This document shows positions 57,653 through 64,000 of a stretch of DNA of 64,000 nt, piece after piece. Numbering within the stretch: position 1 is the stretch's first letter; each line of letters opens with the position of its first letter. The stretch is from positions 8,556,001 to 8,620,000 of the forward strand of contig NC_062241.1 in NCBI RefSeq assembly GCF_905475465.1, read 5' to 3'. Under the pieces are notes generated by a model. It was not told the DNA's origin. It saw nothing but the letters and a program-made list of their open reading frames with translations, and ran no database searches. The DNA is from Pieris napi. Lineage: Eukaryota > Arthropoda > Insecta > Lepidoptera > Pieridae. The position numbers and the translations under genes were made by a program.

Positions 57653-58324
57653 ATAGTATAAACACATGTTTGGGCCAATAGTAGTAATTACACCCAAAAC
57701 CATTTAATTAAAAAAACAAATACATTTTTGTATATACCCTTTCACTTATACCTCACTAAATAAACATTCAACATATCACGATTCACAAAAATCGTTTCGA
57801 ACTGCAAATATCTTTCATACATTAACTGAATTCGTAATTTGACGACCTCACAAATCCTTAATCGTATTTCTTTCAAATCCCCACTTTCATCTCTTTGTGA
57901 CTTTGTATCGAATGCTCAATTTATTAAGGCCTTCTATCCACGGACTGCCTCGGTGGTGGACGATGTCAAATATTCAATTTCAGTTATAAATGCAGTCAGT
58001 GCTGTTTCACAAATATTTTTTTATAATTTACTAGCGGTGTATACATTTTTACATAGACAAACTTATCGTACATTTCTGGTGACGCAATAACTTCAAAAGT
58101 CACTGGAGCGTTCAAAAGAGTATTTATATTTAAATCTCAAATGTTTATTTTGCGCCCAAAATGAACAAATGATTAAACCTTGACCGAGAAACTAAGACAA
58201 AAATGGGTATTTTAATGTCAGCAGACAATCGTGCGATGATCATGCGGTAGTTTATTTAAAGAATATTACATCATATACGTAAAAGTATCAAACACCTACT
58301 CTGAAGAGATTATTATTATCTAGG
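57653..58324. other. No recognisable gene
   Basis: The 83-codon frame at 57839-58090 (plus) has no motif I know and is not called. Confidence 0.4.
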
Positions 58325-58405
58325 TAAGCACTTTAGCAGCTTAGCACTTAGTCCCACTAAGTCAATTGGTGTGAATTGTCTTTAAAAAAAAATAAAAAAA
58401 ATAAG
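58325..58405 (+). repeat. SINE2 3' end fragment
   Basis: cagcttagcacttagtccca and gtcaattggtgtgaattgtc followed by an A-rich run match the last 60 bp of SINE2. The head is missing, so it is a strongly 5'-truncated copy. Confidence 0.75.
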
Positions 58406-58934
58406 CTGATGGATGCTGATAATGTTTCTTTAAGATCTACTTCGTATTTTAGTATGTATATTGAACTGAAAAGTTATTAAAGCTGCGAACGTACGCGCAT
58501 GGGTTTGTAGGCCTAAAGCTTTTTCTTTGGGTCTACTTTAAAATCAATCGAGACGGGCACTCGTTCCAATCAATCACAACCCGATTGAAATTCCTTCGGA
58601 ATGACTGAAGGAGGATTACGTGACTACATTAGGGTATTTTGATATTCAATGGATTTAGATTTGAGGTATATTGCTACTGGGACATTTTTACCAAAATTAA
58701 ATACTTGGTAATATGACCAGGGAGCGAAATCGTTACAAAATGTTGTTACAATTTAATTGAACAATCCAATTTATAACTTTTCTATTTGGTTGTTTAATAC
58801 ACAATTCAAAGAAGTATTGTTACTCATATTGCTCCTTTAGACTTTATTAGACTAAGAAATATCAATATAGTAGGTTTTAAGAATATGTGGCAAAATGAGA
58901 AGTCTAAAATAAACGGCTCTAAATAATAAAAAAA
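58406..58934. other. No recognisable feature
   Basis: Nothing identifiable. Confidence 0.45.
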
Positions 58935-59160
58935 TTGACGGTCTAGTGGTTCCATGAGTCCCGGGTTCGATCCCCGGCTGAGACAAACATCGATGTGATG
59001 AGCATTTGGTGTTGTGCTTAGGTCTTGGGTGTTTAAACATGTATTTATATGTCTATCTATCTATAATATGTATGTATATACGTTGCCTAGTACCCATAAC
59101 ACAAGCTTCACCAGCTTAGCATGGGACTAGGTCAATTGGTGTGAATTGTCCAATAAAAAA
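58935..59160 (+). repeat. SINE2 copy with internal promoter deletion
   Basis: It matches 50941-51193 from ggtctagtggt to gtcaattggtgtgaattgtc plus an A-rich tail. The 19 bp between box A and box B (tagtacccctgactgcgaa in the other copy) are missing, which would put the two promoter boxes too close together. Confidence 0.88.
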
Positions 59161-59773
59161 AAATATTAAAAACTAATTAAATAGATAGGTTTCTATTGAT
59201 TTACTGATGGTAGCACGCCCAGGTCGTCTGAAGTCATTACATCCAACAAAGGAAGTCAATAGCTGTACACTTTAGTATTTTGTAGTATAATTATCAGAGT
59301 GTACTCGTGTAGAGGTAATTATCAGAGTATCAGATCAGAAGGGTTTTCCTTAATGTATTTTTAATAATATAATGTTTTGTGTTAGTATTAATTTCTAGGA
59401 AGGGTTTGATTTCTATCGATGTTGCTACACGTAAGTTTATAAAACATTGCTTTCTAGCAACCCAATAAAAGTTTATTACGAGGAGATGAAATCAATATTT
59501 TTAAATATAATTGCTCCGACAAAAGAATTATGAGTGTGAGAAGTTCAAATGTGCATGTTTCCATTATGATATTATGAACGGCATTTCATATTTAAAACTA
59601 AAATTAATTACCTAACGCGTATGTGTAAAACCAAGAACTCGGGATGATTTTTTTATTTTAAATTAGTGTATTAAATAGTTTTTTTAGAACAAATTGCAAA
59701 ATAATTATGTAAAGTTATGATTTACATTAAAACGTTTTATTATTTACGAGAAATATAATACATTTAAAGAAAA
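59161..59773. other. No recognisable feature
   Basis: AT-rich. Confidence 0.45.
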
Positions 59774-59985
59774 CACTTTTTTAACGGATTGAAGCTGTGT
59801 ACATATTATTATAAACTTATAATTATTTTACATAATTTAATTTTTCCCGACGTTTCGCGTGCTTTAAAGCGTGCGTGGTCACGGTGACTGAAGACAAAAG
59901 GTGTTGAATGTCAAAAAGTATCACAGCTGTAGAAAAAGTTATATTATCTGTATTTATTACCCCGGAGTTGATATCGACTAAAAGA
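59774..59985 (-). repeat. Repeat B copy 3
   Basis: The minus strand matches 8001-8198. An open frame that begins upstream, outside the shared part, runs through it: LVDINSGVINTDNITFSTAV, then HLLSSVTVTTHALKHAKR, ending FYVK-like at 59823. The whole open frame is 97 codons from a Met at 60116. Confidence 0.75.
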
Positions 59986-61135
59986 TTAAGTGTTTTTGCA
60001 GAAATGAAGAATTTATCAAAACCGTTTACGACGACATCGTTTAGAACAACATACCGGTTATTTTGACCAAAATCAAAGATCCTGAATTCTATTGTATTAG
60101 GTAGGTACTTATTCATCGGCTGTTACTACTATCGGTTTTTACGACCATATGAATATGAGTAGGCCCTTCGATGTCGTTATAACAGATTTTGACTACAGAT
60201 TTGACTATATATATATTATTAATAATATATAATATTTGGGCCTATTTCAGCGTAATTTATCTATGCTTTCAAAGCAAGCTTACAAACGTAATTTGTATTT
60301 ATTTTTATTTTAAATTATTACTCTGTGCAAATTTGTATTGTATTGAATGTGTTGTAACTTAATAGATATATTTTTATATATGTAAGGGTGTGTTATGACG
60401 TCCAAACAGTGGAAATCATCGCGATTCGTATCGTACTCGAAGCGCGTGCACCTCAGTTCGGCGTGTACACACGATACCCATCTAGGGTATGTGCAGGCAA
60501 TAATGTAACGCGATAAATAATACAGGTGAATACCACTCAACTCTGCACAGAGAAAAGGAAGTGTGTAGCTAAATTCTACCTCAAATTGAGCTTTTCATAT
60601 AGGTATGATATCTATGTTTATATGAAAATACGCCACACCAAGAGCATATTAGAAAACTATAAAATTACCATTGTCTTACTATAAAGGATAGTTGCTATGT
60701 TTTTGAAAGGGTTACGCTGTAATCCGTACGCTGCCAAAAAGTCTCATAGTAGTGAGATTTGTCGTTTTGCTCATAAATCACTGGATTTTGTTAAAAAAGA
60801 GTACGTTCATATTGTTACTAAAGCAAACACTTTATACGTTTTATTTCTTCGTTCTACTTTCAAAAATTATCATCAGTGTATTTATTAGCGGTATATAAAT
60901 AAAGACTTATAACGAGGCAGGGTCTCTTGCTTTCATTTTATATTTCATTTCATGTTAATACCTTGCAATGTTATCATTGTGATCCTATGATCATGCCACA
61001 GCTATCATCAGGGTAGTTGGCGTTGGCATATCGAACGGCGTTATTCAAGTTTCGCGGACATTTTGAATGAAAGGCTAAATTACCGTCTAAGAAGCTAATT
61101 GTGCTCAGCAGGGCGCGACGGTACCCGGTCACTCA
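59986..61135. other. No recognisable gene; AT palindrome
   Basis: A 20-bp AT-only palindrome is at 60211-60230. The 63-codon frame at 60697-60888, followed by aataaag, is unassigned. Confidence 0.4.
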
Positions 61136-61608
61136 GAGCCATCGCTCGCAACTGTATAAAGCGCAAATTCGGTCCCACATGGAGTTCTTTCTTTCTTTGA
61201 CTTGACCGTATTCAACAAATAGCGATTCAAATCGTCTCGACCAGTCACTTTCCGAGCCCTTGGCGTTAAGTAGAGATGTGGGGTCTTCTTCTTCTGCACC
61301 ATGGAAAGTGTTCAGTAGAGTTGTTCGAACCTGTAGCTGAGTTTCATCATCAGACGTAGACGTCTGCCTAGAGGCAGAATACGAAATTCCAGTCATATCA
61401 TCTCGACGTCCGTCGTTCTTCTGAGTATTATTTAAGGCAGTTTTCGCTGCGCATCACCATTATGTGGAACCAGCTACCTGCTGAGGTATTTCCGAACCAA
61501 TTCGACTTAAGGCCGGCAACACAATCGCGAGCCCTCCGGCATTAAGAGTGTCCATGGGCGGCGTATCACTTAACATCAGGTGAGCCGTTTGCTCGCTGGT
61601 CTATAATA
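61136..61608 (+). pseudogene. CR1/Jockey-type LINE: ORF2 C-terminus joined to its 3' tail
   Basis: The plus strand reads, in shifting frames, QLYKAQIRSHMEFF, then ERL-like and LALSRDVGSS, then MWNQLPAEVFPNQFDLRP, followed directly by ggccggcaacacaatcgcga, gagtgtccatgggcgg and tatcacttaacatcaggtga. The coding order (xLYKAQIRPHMEY…LALRRDVxSL…xWNQLPAxVFPxxxD) is the C-terminus of CR1/Jockey-type reverse transcriptases. The physical junction shows that the short tails at 8625, 32998 and 46848 belong to the same LINE group. Many frameshifts; dead copy. Confidence 0.8.
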
Positions 61609-62664
61609 AATAATGTGATCACGCGGAAAAACATAAATTTTAATTGTATAGATTATATCGCAATTGTTGCCATTCCTTTATTCTAAGTCATTATAAATGT
61701 ACTTCCGTAACCGCAGAAATGGTAAGTATAACAATCCGAATTAAGATAAATGGTGCTAGCTTTGTAATGTTGGTTTGAGTTATGGTTAATACTGACTAGC
61801 TTCTGCCTACAGTTTCTTCTAGATGATATATAGTTTCTTCTAGTTATAAAGTAGCACAACGTTATTCATTGTAACTGTAATAAATTTTAGTGAAAATATA
61901 AATATAAATCTTGCCGAGAATTATGTAACCTTACATTAGTTAAGTTACATATACATATATCTATCATAAGATTTTGTTCAATTAAAATGTCATACGTTAT
62001 TACGACAATTACTTCTGCGACGTCGGCTTTGCATCACTTTTTTTGATGTGCTAGAACTATTTCGTACAGTAAAGATGCACCATGCGACTAGTATGTTTAA
62101 AGTTCGACTAAGTACGCAAAACACAGTTGATAGGCACCTGCTCTAAAAAAAATTAGATCCATAAAAGAACACTGTAAAAAGTTGTAGCGCCGCGCCGCTG
62201 GATTATTACTAATCCACTAATGGACGTAAGAAACAGAGAGTTAAAATGTATGGACAATTGAAGTATTACGAACACTATAATAGGTATGGCACGTAACAGT
62301 AAAGTATAGGAACAGCGATACCTAAACAGGATACAAAAACAAAGGATCGCAAACTACGCCTGTCGAACGGTAAATTATTATATTTCTCACATACCGTAAT
62401 TGGCTAGACCGTGTCGGTAGTGGTTTGTCATATAACAAGTAATTACATAATTGATAATATTGATTCCGTTATGTGAAAGTTTTTTCAGTAAGCATTATTT
62501 TATACTGTTTATTGGTTAAGTACGTGACATTTTAGTTTCCGGATTTCAAATGATAAAATCAGATTAAGAAAGTTTAAATGAATCGGGTTCCCATATGTTT
62601 TAAAGGGCAGCTACAAATTTGGTGCTAAGGTCATAGTCGAAATCGAACACGCTGGCGGGATGGC
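61609..62664. other. No recognisable feature
   Basis: AT-rich, nothing identifiable. Confidence 0.45.
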
Positions 62665-62890
62665 GGGTACACTTATGAACGTCAAACAAGAAATATATTT
62701 AAATGCTTCTAATTTTACATTTACTGCCAGTTCTCAAATCAAGGGCGTAGAACGGATGAGAAGAACTGGCAATAAACTCTTTGCCACTCTTTTTAATCGC
62801 CAAGTTTTTTGTTTTACACAACGTTTGTAAGTAGCTGCACCATGTTCCACATGACATCTTAAGTAATAAATAATAATAAAATAATTTAAA
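62665..62890 (-). repeat. LINE 3' tail family C, minus, longest copy
   Basis: gtacacttatgaacgtcaaa, ttctaattttacatttactg, aagggcgtagaacggatgag, agaagaactggcaataaact, cactctttttaatcgccaag, ttacacaacgtttgtaagta and caccatgttccacatgacat match the inverse of 39350-39570 end to end. Confidence 0.8.
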
Positions 62891-64000
62891 AATACTGGTA
62901 TCTAAAGCATAAAGATCAACTTAGAAGACTTACTGGTCTATTATTACTACTGCTTGGATTACAAATTTGTTGATTCTAAATCGCAGCTGAGCGTTCATCT
63001 GAAATATCTGTCCTTAGAGGGCAGAATTAATTATGAACGTAAAGTTTTCCTCCTCTGCCTTTTTTTAACTTTGTTAAAAAGGTTTCCCGTTAAAAACTTT
63101 GGTTTCAAATGAATAATGCGTTATTATGAGTTTCACTGGAAGTGCGTAACTTAAATATCTTTTTGAGTTGTTATCATTATAGTACTTTACATAATATACT
63201 ATATTTTTTACGGATCACGAAGAGTTTAATTATATATTATATTGTAATTATTATATATTGGGTTAAATAGCACGATAGCCTGGTTTAAAATCTCTACGTA
63301 ATAACAATTAATTTATACTTAAATTACAATAAAAATACATGTTTTAGTTTGTTCAAGTTGTATTGTTACCAGTTTCGAAAATAAGCGGCAGAATAATATC
63401 GTATTCAGAAACTGGTAATAAAACCACCAATGCAGCTTAGTTTTTATTTTTTCCAAAACGACCCTATTTAACAAGAATTAAAAATACGCCAGCTTGCGTT
63501 TTTACTCCATTCCCATATTCAAGCTTATGCATCATAATAAAAATGCCATAAAATCCTGTTTATTGGCCATCATCCACGCACGAGTGGGGTCTTAAATTAA
63601 ATTATACAGTGATTATTAAATTTAGTTGGCTTTAAAGCATATTTTGATTGTTCATCGCCAAGTGACCCGTTTGTTATTGATATTAGTTGGCTGAGGGTCA
63701 TGGCCAAAAAAATATATTACTAGATTATTATTTTTTTATAAAATTTTGATCTTAATTTTATTTAAGGCTTTATTGTTACTGGCCTTCGATTCTTTCAAGA
63801 AGCAATATTCAAAACAAAGGTACGAGAAATGTATTAAGATATTCTTGGAAAACAATCTCCACTTTTTTGATTTCACCAATTTTGTGATTTCTAAGAATAT
63901 TATAGTAGGATGAATCAAATGGTTATGTCTTATTAAAAGTTTTCTCGAACAGTTTTTTTTTATTCATGTAGGTAAACTCGTACACTTATGAATTGTCAAG
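62891..64000. other. No recognisable feature
   Basis: AT-rich DNA; short ORF at 63736-63918 (minus) has no motif. Confidence 0.45.

Noticed and set aside
57839..58090. 83-codon open frame on the plus strand
   Set aside because: No domain recognised, and the composition equals the flanks.
60697..60888. 63-codon frame followed by aataaag
   Set aside because: A polyadenylation-like hexamer is common in AT-rich DNA; no motif and no promoter.

Overview
The window looks like non-coding, repeat-dense nuclear DNA of an insect, most likely a butterfly or moth (inference). The composition is strongly AT-rich. There is no operon-like gene packing, no long host ORF and no rRNA or tRNA gene. It is full of repeats typical of Lepidoptera: two tRNA-derived SINE families, several LINE 3' ends (CR1/Jockey-type and RTE-like), MITEs, an intact mariner-like transposon and PIF/Harbinger derivatives. 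I found no host protein-coding gene I could defend. The region is probably intergenic or lies in very large introns. The only full-length coding region is the mariner-like transposase at 12199-13314.

Layout. 1-9.2 kb: old SINE1 copies, a CR1/Jockey remnant, two copies of a long-inverted-repeat MITE (1591-1917 and 6165-6490), and a cluster of LINE tails (8.0-9.15 kb). 9.5-11.0 kb: a degenerate tandem array with a unit of about 300 bp. 12.09-13.39 kb: the mariner-like element, directly beside a SINE1. 13.8-15.1 kb: a very AT-rich element with 65-bp terminal inverted repeats. 17-19 kb: LINE tails, a 218-bp MITE and a SINE1. 20.86-21.45 kb, 25.88-26.47 kb and 26.49-27.14 kb: three different internally deleted PIF/Harbinger elements, each with a 3-bp TWA target duplication and each keeping different pieces of the two-gene transposase plus MADF-protein layout. 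24.0-24.5 kb: a nested retroposition. 27.6-43.7 kb: scattered LINE tails, ORF2 remnants, SINE1 with a 13-bp target duplication, and a tandem duplication of a LINE-like tail (40.9-41.3 kb). 46.8-51.2 kb: LINE remnants and SINE2 with a 10-bp target duplication. 54.7-62.9 kb: further SINE and LINE copies, including a CR1/Jockey ORF2 end joined to its 3' tail (61.1-61.6 kb) that links the coding remnants to the short tails seen elsewhere.

How the parts relate. The autonomous-looking piece is the mariner-like element. The Harbinger derivatives and MITEs would depend on enzymes supplied elsewhere in the genome, and the SINEs on LINE machinery. Several perfect hairpins or palindromes (3.9, 4.5, 22.1, 27.2 and 28.8 kb) are not explained by the elements I could name. 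All family names rest on reading motifs by eye; no database search was possible.
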